The notes under the pieces: model-generated | What the model was told of the DNA's origin: nothing | Database searches by the model: none | What the model saw: the letters and a program-made list of their open reading frames with translations, nothing else | In this document: in pieces, positions 44,867-52,688 of the stretch | How positions within the stretch are numbered: the stretch's first letter is position 1 | How the letters are laid out: the number at the start of each line of letters is the position of its first letter | Assembly (NCBI GenBank): GCA_964548275.1 | Contig: CAZJQI010000020.1 | Span: 6,163-70,162 of the forward strand | Origin: JAUVUV01 sp964548275 | GTDB lineage: Bacteria; Gemmatimonadota; Glassbacteria; GWA2-58-10 | Reading direction: 5' to 3' | Length of the DNA stretch: 64,000 nucleotides | Translations under genes and position numbers: made by a program

Positions 44867-45599
44867 AATTATTCCAAAGATATTTTAGCAAACTTTCTTT
44901 CTGATCCCAATTTTTCATATTCGTTTTGTAATATGGGATCAAATAATATTCCTGGCACTTTTTCAAAGCCATTTGCCAAGTAACTTCCTTAGAGATTTTA
45001 TCGTATTTTTCTGGGAAAAAATTTGCAATTACAAACTCGCATGCTAACATCAAATTCATTGGATGGTGAATGAACCTTGGAACTTCCAATTCTTTTGGAT
45101 ACCAACAGAATTCATCTAAATGTGGTTTCCCACCAATTTGAAGATGAAAATGTGGCCCAGCTTGTCCAGGATTTGCTCGATCAAAATGGAATCTAGCCAT
45201 TACACGACGTCCAATCCTTTTTAACTTCTCGAAATCTAATGATTCTCTATAAAACAATTTTTCATCTACAGACCAAATCCTAATAGTCAGAGTTTCATTC
45301 CAATTATCAAAGTATTTATCTGGATACGAAATTGAACAAAAAATATCAACTTGGAGTTTATAACCTTTGACTTCGCAAATATTGAAAAGTAAAGGTCGAG
45401 ATGGTTCTATTTCAAATTTCCAAGGCGCAGTTTTTAGCTTTTTTCTCCCACACATTTGCGCTTTAATATTTTCAATAGTAGTATCAAGAGTATTAATTCC
45501 CTGAGGATCGAGGACATTATTACTTCTTAATCTACTTTTAAGTGCTGTCAACTCATTAGAAATATCTTTTAAAGTATATTTTATATTATTATCAGTCAA
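44847..45599 (-). CDS. Unrecognised 250-residue protein of the methyltransferase/ATPase operon
   Basis: No family recognised. The first 50 residues look like a coiled coil (LKDISNELTALKSRLRSNN). The rest is a mixed alpha/beta domain with a striking His cluster: RFHFD (138), GPHFHLQIGGKPHLDEF (150-163) and RFIHHPMNLMLACEFVIANF (176-195). Such spaced His residues could form a metal site, so a nuclease or other effector is conceivable, but no known catalytic motif is seen. It overlaps the receiver gene upstream by 4 bases and the methyltransferase downstream by 20, so its translation is coupled to both. Equally AT-rich. Confidence 0.8.
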   Translation of the reverse strand: MTDNNIKYTLKDISNELTALKSRLRSNNVLDPQGINTLDTTIENIKAQMCGRKKLKTAPWKFEIEPSRPLLFNICEVKGYKLQVDIFCSISYPDKYFDNWNETLTIRIWSVDEKLFYRESLDFEKLKRIGRRVMARFHFDRANPGQAGPHFHLQIGGKPHLDEFCWYPKELEVPRFIHHPMNLMLACEFVIANFFPEKYDKISKEVTWQMALKKCQEYYLIPYYKTNMKNWDQKESLLKYLWNNYETLCS

Positions 45600-46693
45600 A
45601 ATACTATTTCTCTTTTTTGAATCTTTTTTACTAAGTGTCGAGAATCAGGAGTAAAAAGTTCTTCTTCATACTTATTGGTCTCTTCAATTGCCTTTAATGA
45701 AATTCGAGCTTCATCCATAACTGATGGACGATTGTCTGGGGAATAGGGCAAAGAAAATTGACGCATTACTGGTTTATTATATACAAAACAAACACAGTCA
45801 GCATGTTCTCTTCCACTAGAAATACACTTTGACGGTTTTAAATCAGCACAAGTTTTTCCTTTCCACGCTAGCCTAAACTTTGTTGTCGGATTACCAGTTA
45901 ATTCTTGATTTATCATTAATTTGCTAGCCACTCTAAGAACTCTGGCTTTCCACCATAGAGGATAATCTTCCTTAGAGAAGACACCAGTATATCTACAATT
46001 TTTAAAAACATCTTGAACTTGTTTAGACAAGAATGATTTTTGATCAATTCCCAACAAAGTAGCTGCATATAAGGAGTTATATAATAGGCCAGGATAATTA
46101 AGAATAACCTTTCTTAACCATTTAGCAATTTCAGGTACTCTCCAGGGCTCATTTTTTTGTAAAGCCTCCGGTGGATTGGCTCTTAATAAATCCTCTTCCT
46201 CAGCAGGAGAAGCTTTTAATACGTCAAATATAGCCCGCCGGTTTCTTTTCCTTTTACCTTTTAATAATTTAAAACCTTCGATGAGATTGATAAGCCCTGA
46301 TATTATTATATCTATTCCTTTTGAAAAATCATCTTTAAAAAACATTTCGTCATAAGCTCCACCAACATCTCTAGCTTGGATCAAGTGAGTACCAAGCAAG
46401 CTTCTTTTTGAAAGTAATACTACTGGTTTCTCTGGAAGTTTTTCACGGAAAATTGATGCAAACGTTGAACCCATAAATTCAGGTGTTGAGCCATCCCTTT
46501 GGGCTTGCTCAAGAAGATAGTCAATAATAACTAGTGCTGGATTTTCTCTCGCTATACTATTTAAATCTAATTTTTTTTCCGGAGAGATAGCTTCCACCTC
46601 CAATTTATTATTAGATTTTAACTTTTTTGTATATTCCTTTAATTCACCTGGATCATCATCAATATATGCAATCTTATATTTCTCTGCCGGCAT
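45596..46693 (-). CDS. Receiver-domain protein with novel Cys-containing C-terminal domain
   Basis: 365 residues. Residues 1-130 are a receiver: acid pocket D12-D14 (YIDDDPGE), phospho-acceptor D58 (VIIDYLLEQ), S95 (VVLLSKRS) and K120 (MFFKDDF). An insertion-rich region after D58 (QAQRDGSTPEFMGS) is unusual. Residues 150-365 are not a known output domain; there is WRVPEIAKWLRKVILNYPGL and four Cys (282, 290, 300, 302: CX7CX9CXC) that could bind zinc or a cluster. The gene is 2 bases after the double-GHKL protein, whose kinase-like half is the obvious phospho-donor. It should relay the signal to the two downstream products; this is inference. Confidence 0.83.
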   Translation of the reverse strand: MPAEKYKIAYIDDDPGELKEYTKKLKSNNKLEVEAISPEKKLDLNSIARENPALVIIDYLLEQAQRDGSTPEFMGSTFASIFREKLPEKPVVLLSKRSLLGTHLIQARDVGGAYDEMFFKDDFSKGIDIIISGLINLIEGFKLLKGKRKRNRRAIFDVLKASPAEEEDLLRANPPEALQKNEPWRVPEIAKWLRKVILNYPGLLYNSLYAATLLGIDQKSFLSKQVQDVFKNCRYTGVFSKEDYPLWWKARVLRVASKLMINQELTGNPTTKFRLAWKGKTCADLKPSKCISSGREHADCVCFVYNKPVMRQFSLPYSPDNRPSVMDEARISLKAIEETNKYEEELFTPDSRHLVKKIQKREIVF

Positions 46694-46695
46694 AT

Positions 46696-48915
46696 TTACT
46701 CCTCAGGTATCGATATCTCCAAACATGTTTTCCATTTTTCAAACGGATCAACAAACCTAACTTGGCCGCCATAAATATCTACAAGGTCCTTTACCACCTT
46801 CAAACCAAGTCCAGTACCATGTCCTAATACTGGGTCTGGCACACTGTCACCCACAAATGGTTTAAAATATACATCCCTCTTGTCCTTTGGCACTCCGATA
46901 CCAGTATCACAAAACAGCAGTTTCATTGTTTGTGATTTTTTTTCAGAAAATACTCCTATTTTTTTAATTGGCTGCTGTCTCAAAGCTTTCAAGGAATTTG
47001 TCATAAGATTCACTAAGATGGCTGTTATTTCGCATTCATACATAGGAGGTGTACGGTGAAAGGGAGTTATTTTGTTATAAAATTTTATCCTCATTTTATC
47101 CATATAGTTTTCGAAAGCCGAACACGTATTTTCTACGATAGGCTTTAATGCAATTCGTCTTCTCCGTAAACGTGAGCGCTGGCCCAATAACAATCCAAGA
47201 AGCTGACCCTGATGTTCTGCGTCTTCAATCCAACCTTTAAGCCTATTTAAAATTTGTTCAAAATTCTTTTTTTCCTTATTCTGTAATCCTTTAAGAAATA
47301 ATTTCAGATTTTCGTGGCTATCTTTTAACCCATTAAGTATACCAACTAGTTGATGGTCAAATACAACTATCATTGTGCCAGTTGATGCAAGTACACGAAG
47401 CATAGATAATTCACTTATATGTTCTTCCTCTCGACTTTCGAATTCAGCCTCTGCCAGTTCAAGTACCTGAATGATTTGTTTGCTTTCTTGTTTCCCTATT
47501 AAATCACTTATATTTTCTATGGATTCCTTCGCTTTGGATACGAGTTTTGTAGGTTTAGCAAAAGGCGCAGCTTCTTCTCTTCTCTTTGCTTTATCCACAA
47601 CTCTCCGGGCATGTAATACTGCCATCCAATCAATACCTAAACGTACAAAATCCTTAAGATCTCTAAATGCTTCGTTCTCAACTAGTCTTTCCCTATCCAA
47701 AGTTATTTCAATCTGTGGATTATTAATTCGAGAAAGAAACACACCCCCAAAAATTTGGTTATTTCCGGGTAGTAATAACATAGGATCATCAAGTTCTTTT
47801 GCATAGTCCAAAAGTATATCTGGCGGTACGCCCCTACGTTGAGCTCTTTCTTCGTCTAATGTTAGCCAGTCATCACCTGGATCTCCGTAAGGAGGGATCC
47901 GAAACTTATCTAAAAATATTTTAATTCCTCCTTGTTCTCTCCCTTTTCTCCGCGCTTCACCAACACTAAATTTTATACCAGAAAAATAGTCTCCTCTATA
48001 TACGAAATAATGAATTATAAATCTAGATAAACCAAATTTCTCAAAAGTGCGTTCACGAGGCATAAAAACTTCTTTTTCTTTCTCACCTCTAAAAGTTAGT
48101 TCATACACTACTTTTCCATTTTTACTAACTGATCCTATAAGTTTTGCGTACGAAGATTCCAAAAAGTGTTCTCCAAGTTTTCCAGAATACTCTACAAACT
48201 CTGGGGCTTTAATTTCTATTGAGAAACCAGGATCTCGATTTACCGGAATATCTTTCAATTCTCCTTCAATTTGTTCAGGGAAAGGTGAATATAATATTGT
48301 TAACTCCTTTTGAAGTTCCTCTACATCTTCTTCTGTCCATATATCATTTGTATCTAACAATTCCAAAGTTACACCACATTCCTCATCCTTAGTCGACCGC
48401 CTGCGAATATATTCACATGGTATATCGTTTACTGTTTTTCCATGTATAAAATCTTTCCAATTAAATATAACTTCTACATATTCCTTTTTATTATCTTTCA
48501 ATTTTGATACTGAAAACAGCCGCAGTGTTGTTGCAAGTCTTCGTGCCGCAAACCTTCCAACTCCTTTCGCCCCTGTCCTCGGTCGTTTGAATAATATCGA
48601 ATATGGTTTTTTTATCTTCTCAGTTGTTGCAATATTCATCCAAGCTCGCTGAATATCTTTAAAAGTCATCCCTGTTCCATTGTCTTTAATATATATCCGA
48701 CCTCCTTTCTTCTTTACGTTTTCAATCGTAATAATGACTTTTGTGGCATCAGCATCGTAAGCATTTTTAACCAGTTCGGACAAAGCCACTGATCTTTTGG
48801 CTACTAGTTGCTCCCCTAACTGGAATAACAAGCCACAGTCAACTTTAAAGAACAACTCGCCAGTTTTTCTATTTACTTTATTTTTTTTCTCTGCTTGTTT
48901 CATTTCACCACTCAC
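46696..48915 (-). CDS. Double GHKL ATPase: HSP90/MORC-like N-terminus fused to histidine-kinase-like C-terminus
   Basis: 739 residues, first gene of the operon. The N-terminal GHKL ATPase has N-box ALSELVKNAYDADA (E47, N51, D54), IKDNGTGM (D78) and RTGAKGVGRFAARRLA (about 113-128), as in HSP90, MutL and MORC-type ATPases; a transducer-like middle part follows. After a coiled coil (about 455-505), a helix pair reads LASTGTMIVVFDHQLVGILN, with H521 at the place of a phospho-acceptor His. The C-terminal HATPase has LVNLMTNSLKAL (N636/N640), CDTGIGVP (D670), YFKPF and GHGTGLGLKVV. No membrane span or PAS. It resembles paraMORC-type proteins known from restriction and conflict gene neighbourhoods; likely a nucleic-acid or damage sensor that phosphorylates the receiver protein encoded next. 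Confidence 0.85.
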   Translation of the reverse strand: MSGEMKQAEKKNKVNRKTGELFFKVDCGLLFQLGEQLVAKRSVALSELVKNAYDADATKVIITIENVKKKGGRIYIKDNGTGMTFKDIQRAWMNIATTEKIKKPYSILFKRPRTGAKGVGRFAARRLATTLRLFSVSKLKDNKKEYVEVIFNWKDFIHGKTVNDIPCEYIRRRSTKDEECGVTLELLDTNDIWTEEDVEELQKELTILYSPFPEQIEGELKDIPVNRDPGFSIEIKAPEFVEYSGKLGEHFLESSYAKLIGSVSKNGKVVYELTFRGEKEKEVFMPRERTFEKFGLSRFIIHYFVYRGDYFSGIKFSVGEARRKGREQGGIKIFLDKFRIPPYGDPGDDWLTLDEERAQRRGVPPDILLDYAKELDDPMLLLPGNNQIFGGVFLSRINNPQIEITLDRERLVENEAFRDLKDFVRLGIDWMAVLHARRVVDKAKRREEAAPFAKPTKLVSKAKESIENISDLIGKQESKQIIQVLELAEAEFESREEEHISELSMLRVLASTGTMIVVFDHQLVGILNGLKDSHENLKLFLKGLQNKEKKNFEQILNRLKGWIEDAEHQGQLLGLLLGQRSRLRRRRIALKPIVENTCSAFENYMDKMRIKFYNKITPFHRTPPMYECEITAILVNLMTNSLKALRQQPIKKIGVFSEKKSQTMKLLFCDTGIGVPKDKRDVYFKPFVGDSVPDPVLGHGTGLGLKVVKDLVDIYGGQVRFVDPFEKWKTCLEISIPEE

Positions 48916-48971
48916 TGTTAAATCGAATATTTCTTTAAGTAATCTTAAACTATGGAATTAGAATTATCAAC

Positions 48972-50201
48972 TTATTTCCAGTTCTTAACAGCCTCGAACA
49001 TGGCCGCGACATTCTGCGGGGGGACATCGGCCAGGATGTTATGCACCTGCTGGAAAACGAACCCGCCGCCGGGGCTGAGGATTTCAAGCTGACGAGTGAC
49101 ATGCTTTTTTACTTCCTCGGGGGCAGCTTTCGGTAAGATATCGCGGGTGTCGCAGCCGCCGCCCCAGAACGTGATCTCCGAGCCGAATTCTCTTTTCAGC
49201 TCTGCCGCATCCATGCCGGCGCTGGTTATCTGTACCGGGTTAATCGCGTCCAGGCCGGCCTCTATCAGGTCCGGGAGAAGTTCCCGCAGGCTGCCGCAGC
49301 TGTGAAGCATCACTTTAACCTCCGCCATAGATTTGGCAAGGCGCCACATCTCGGCATGACGCTCCTTGAAAAACTCCCGGTACATCGCAGGAGCGATCTG
49401 GGGGCCGTTCTGGGTTCCCAGGTCGTCGCCGAAGGCCACGATATCGACAAACTTTCCCACATCCTCCATGAACCTGGTGAGGTTTTCCAGGTGGATTTCC
49501 AATACTTTATCGAGAAAAGAGTGGGCTTTGTGAGGTTCGGCAGCCAGCATCATTAAAAAATTGTCGTGGCGGAAGAGAAACTGCCCCAGTTCGATCAGGT
49601 TCCCGCCGAAAAGGGCGATAATCGCCCGGTCCGTGTGCTGGCGAAGCCGTCTTGCACCTTGTCGAAATTTCTCCCGGCCATTCTTGCCTGAGGTGAGCGG
49701 CCCCGGAGGCGAGGCTACAGCAGTCCACAGGCTCTCTTGCATAGCCTCAGGGACAGCATCAAGGTCGGCATTTTCTGCAAAGGGATAATAAGACTGCTCG
49801 AAATAGAGCGCTCCGGGAGGCATCCTGCCGATAGCCCGGCCGCTTTTTGAGCGGAGGATCCACTCATTTCCCTTTCGCTCGGGCACAGCCCAGAGGGGCA
49901 TTTTGCAGGGTGCGCCATCCGGCAGGATCCATTCGGCCCAGGAATCATCCTCGCGTGCAAAGGCGCGGCCCAGTTCGATCGTATCCACTCCGAACAGGTC
50001 GAGGATATCCTCATCCACCTCGGCAAGCTGCTGGATCGGGTCGTAAACCCGTATCGCTTTCTCCCGCAGGCCGAGGTGTTTCCTTAATTTCGCATATGTG
50101 ATAGCGGCTATTCCGGAGGAGCGATGAGCTGAGAAATCCACAGCTACCCTGTCTGGCTGGCGGTGACTCAGCGCTGCCAGAACGCGTTCACGGGAGATCA
50201 T
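48972..50201 (-). CDS. Uroporphyrinogen decarboxylase-family (MtaA-like) methyltransferase
   Basis: 409 residues. Starts MISRERVLAALSHRQPDRVA, the usual opening of UroD-like proteins outside haem synthesis. The zinc-site residues of the corrinoid methyltransferase branch (HxC and a later Cys) are present: VMLHSCGSLRELLPDLIEAG and GGGCDTRDILP. It therefore more likely moves methyl groups between a corrinoid protein and a thiol or acts on a related substrate than decarboxylates uroporphyrinogen. No corrinoid protein gene adjoins. It resumes the GC-richer core composition after the AT-rich operon, 57 bases away. Confidence 0.83.
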   Translation of the reverse strand: MISRERVLAALSHRQPDRVAVDFSAHRSSGIAAITYAKLRKHLGLREKAIRVYDPIQQLAEVDEDILDLFGVDTIELGRAFAREDDSWAEWILPDGAPCKMPLWAVPERKGNEWILRSKSGRAIGRMPPGALYFEQSYYPFAENADLDAVPEAMQESLWTAVASPPGPLTSGKNGREKFRQGARRLRQHTDRAIIALFGGNLIELGQFLFRHDNFLMMLAAEPHKAHSFLDKVLEIHLENLTRFMEDVGKFVDIVAFGDDLGTQNGPQIAPAMYREFFKERHAEMWRLAKSMAEVKVMLHSCGSLRELLPDLIEAGLDAINPVQITSAGMDAAELKREFGSEITFWGGGCDTRDILPKAAPEEVKKHVTRQLEILSPGGGFVFQQVHNILADVPPQNVAAMFEAVKNWK

Positions 50202-50232
50202 ATTTTATTCCCAAAAAGGATATATTAACCAA

Positions 50233-52182
50233 TCACACCAACTCTTCCATATCTGCGGCAATCACGCCTGCCTCTGAATATTTATAATAAACGTATTTCG
50301 TTGCTTCATTGACCGATAAATGCCTGTTACAGATAGTTACCGATACTCCCGGATACACCGTATCGAAGACTTTGATCAGGGCCTCCTTGTATTCGAGGGT
50401 TTTGCTCTCCAACTCTTTAATTTCAGCGGCCAGCTTATCCCTGATCTCCAATTTCTTTTTCCTAATTTTGGCCATTGTATCAAGCAACTCGACTTTGTCC
50501 GGAGGCAGGTCTTTCTTGACCAGCTGCAGCCGTTGAATTTTCTTGATTACCTTGTCTATATCGGTGATATGTTCGGCATTTTTCCACAGGTAAGCCCTTT
50601 TAAGCCTGAGCCGTTCACCAATTTCTTTATCTATACCGGTTACCACGCTGGTAGCGGCATAACTTTCATTTCCAATTGTATTTGCCTCAATTCCTTTAAC
50701 AGCGTAACATTCGCCGCCCACTATCAATCCCTTTTTCTCTTTTACGAATAAATTGCCTTTTGTTTGGATGTTGCTGTGCATTATATATTCAATAATATTG
50801 ATATCGCCCTCAGAGATGATATTTTCATTAACACAATAAGTAGCAGTCACCTTTCCCTGCGCGACAATTTTACCTTCCTCTCTCCCGATAAAACCCATCT
50901 TGATCAGGACATCTCCGCCGGCTTCGATAACGGCATCTTCCACGACACCGTCAACCTGAACATCGACTTTCGCCTTGATCTTGAAACCGCTTTTCACATC
51001 ACCGTTAACAATCACCGAGCCGACAAAGTCGATATTCCCGGTTGTAAAATCGACATCACCCTTGACAAGGAAAACAGGCTCAACCTGTACCAGAAACCCT
51101 TTTAACTTTGCCGCTCCATCTATTTCGGCCACTAATACATCGGGGTTGTTCGGGTCGGGACAGGTGTTTTCGCCGACAGGGGGTGCAGGTTTTACACCTT
51201 CTTTCGGTGAAATCTTCTTTCCAAAGATAGTAAAGCCCTCGGCACCTTTTTTGGGGGAAGTGACCTCGGCTAATTTATCTCCCTTTTTTACGTTTTGAAT
51301 CAAATTGAGCTCTTTATAATCAACATTCCCCTTTTCATCGAATTCAGGCTTGATTTCCGTATTGAAAGACAGTTTAACCTCACCATCTTCATCGTTCACT
51401 ACTTTTTTGCCTAGCGCAATCAAAACTGGCTGATCATATTTTTCCTCTTGGAAGATATTTTTTATTGCATCTTCGAGGATACCGCAAACAATCTCGTGAT
51501 CTTTGAGGAACTGTCTCAAACCGTCTGCATTAAAATCATCTTTGTTTAATCTCTTTTTTACTTTTACATAAGCTTCATACTCATCTGCAATTTTTTCCAG
51601 TATGAAAAACGGGGCAACCTGAACAGCATTTTTAGTTATCTGAATGTACCCGTTGATTCTTGCAACGAGCAGATTTTTCTTTTCCGGGGAGAAATCTACA
51701 TTGGTGAGTTTCGGTAGCTGAGCTTTGATCGTGTCCGGGTAGGGTATCTTCTCTGTAAAAACGTCGGTTCCATCGACTCCATCTTCCGAGGGAATAATTT
51801 CGCCGATCTTGTCACCCGCGTTGACCTTTTCCGGTTCGTTTCTCTCAAAAAAATAATTTATCGTTCCATCTTTTCCTTCCGTCGGCTCAATACCCGAGGC
51901 GATTAACAGTTTTTTATTATATTTAACTTCCTTTTCGAGTTGAGCCAAAACCTCTTCTTTAATGCCGAATGTTATTCCTTCCTCGGAGAGCGCATTCCTT
52001 ATTTCGTCCACAGAAAAAGCCGGAGATTCTTTAAGCGGAATCAGGGTGACATAGACTTCCAGTTTATCCCTGGAAACCTCCAGCATGATATTGACCTCTT
52101 TTCCCTTTTCATCGGGTGCGGCCTGGTTTTCTTGCTTATCATGCTGTTTTTCTTCGGATGCCTCTGGTCTTTCTTCATTCAT
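50233..52182 (-). CDS. FapA family (DUF342) polymer-forming protein
   Basis: I choose ATG 52180-52182 (MNEERPEASEEKQ) because it overlaps the stop of the CBS gene as ATGAATGA and has GGGGAAG upstream; 649 residues. Contains two N-terminal FapA-type segments (NAGDKIGEIIPSEDGVDGTD, KKGDKLAEVTSPKKGAEGFT) and a right-handed beta-helix like core rich in GDV turns (FLVKGDVDFTTGNIDFVGSV, IVNGDVKSGFKIKAKVDVQV). A coiled coil and a small C-terminal domain follow. DUF342 proteins affect flagellar motility or cell-surface polymers in several phyla; role here unknown. Coupled to the CBS protein. Confidence 0.85.
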   Translation of the reverse strand: MNEERPEASEEKQHDKQENQAAPDEKGKEVNIMLEVSRDKLEVYVTLIPLKESPAFSVDEIRNALSEEGITFGIKEEVLAQLEKEVKYNKKLLIASGIEPTEGKDGTINYFFERNEPEKVNAGDKIGEIIPSEDGVDGTDVFTEKIPYPDTIKAQLPKLTNVDFSPEKKNLLVARINGYIQITKNAVQVAPFFILEKIADEYEAYVKVKKRLNKDDFNADGLRQFLKDHEIVCGILEDAIKNIFQEEKYDQPVLIALGKKVVNDEDGEVKLSFNTEIKPEFDEKGNVDYKELNLIQNVKKGDKLAEVTSPKKGAEGFTIFGKKISPKEGVKPAPPVGENTCPDPNNPDVLVAEIDGAAKLKGFLVQVEPVFLVKGDVDFTTGNIDFVGSVIVNGDVKSGFKIKAKVDVQVDGVVEDAVIEAGGDVLIKMGFIGREEGKIVAQGKVTATYCVNENIISEGDINIIEYIMHSNIQTKGNLFVKEKKGLIVGGECYAVKGIEANTIGNESYAATSVVTGIDKEIGERLRLKRAYLWKNAEHITDIDKVIKKIQRLQLVKKDLPPDKVELLDTMAKIRKKKLEIRDKLAAEIKELESKTLEYKEALIKVFDTVYPGVSVTICNRHLSVNEATKYVYYKYSEAGVIAADMEELV

Positions 52183-52642
52183 TCTTGGTCTTCCCCGCAA
52201 TGTAATAGAGTATATCAAGCGTGCTCACTATCCCAACTATTTTGCCGCCTTTCTTTATTATTAAACGATGAATACCGTTCTCTATCATTACTTCGGCCAG
52301 TTTTTCAATAGCCGTATTTTCACCTGCCGTAATGGGATTTGGTGTCATAATCTGCCCAACTGTTGACTCTGTCTCCGATGAAACTTCTAATTCACTCAGA
52401 GCAGGATGGGAGTCCAGAATATTTTTCAAACCGACCTTTAGAGTAGAATCGAGATCAAAGTCCATAAAGCGGCCAAATATATCTGTTTTTGTAACAATGC
52501 CAATAAGTTTCTTTTTCCTGTCCACAACAGGGGCACAACTGATTTTATTTTTCAGAAAGAGTTCTATCAGATCATTGACCATCATATCTTCTTTGACCAT
52601 AATAACTTTCCTGGTCATAATATCTTTCGCCGTTTTTTTCAA
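52175..52642 (-). CDS. CBS-domain-pair protein
   Basis: 155 residues made of two CBS domains: KDIMTRKVIMVKEDMMVNDL with CAPVVDRKKKLIGIVTKTDI, and IMTPNPITAGENTAIEKLAE with HRLIIKKGGKIVGIVSTLDI. CBS pairs bind adenosyl nucleotides (AMP, ATP, c-di-AMP and others) and act as energy or second-messenger sensors. With no other domain it must act on a partner. Its TGA stop overlaps the ATG of the DUF342 gene, so that protein is the natural candidate. Confidence 0.92.
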   Translation of the reverse strand: MKKTAKDIMTRKVIMVKEDMMVNDLIELFLKNKISCAPVVDRKKKLIGIVTKTDIFGRFMDFDLDSTLKVGLKNILDSHPALSELEVSSETESTVGQIMTPNPITAGENTAIEKLAEVMIENGIHRLIIKKGGKIVGIVSTLDILYYIAGKTKNE

Positions 52643-52688
52643 AATTCCTCCTGGTTCTCACTCAGTGTTTATCCATGTTTCCTCCAAC

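Noticed and set aside
48972..50201. Haem-pathway uroporphyrinogen decarboxylase (hemE)
   Set aside because: HSCG and GGGCDT give the zinc-site pattern of MtaA/MtbA-like methyltransferases and the N-terminus is that of the non-haem branch; no haem genes adjoin.
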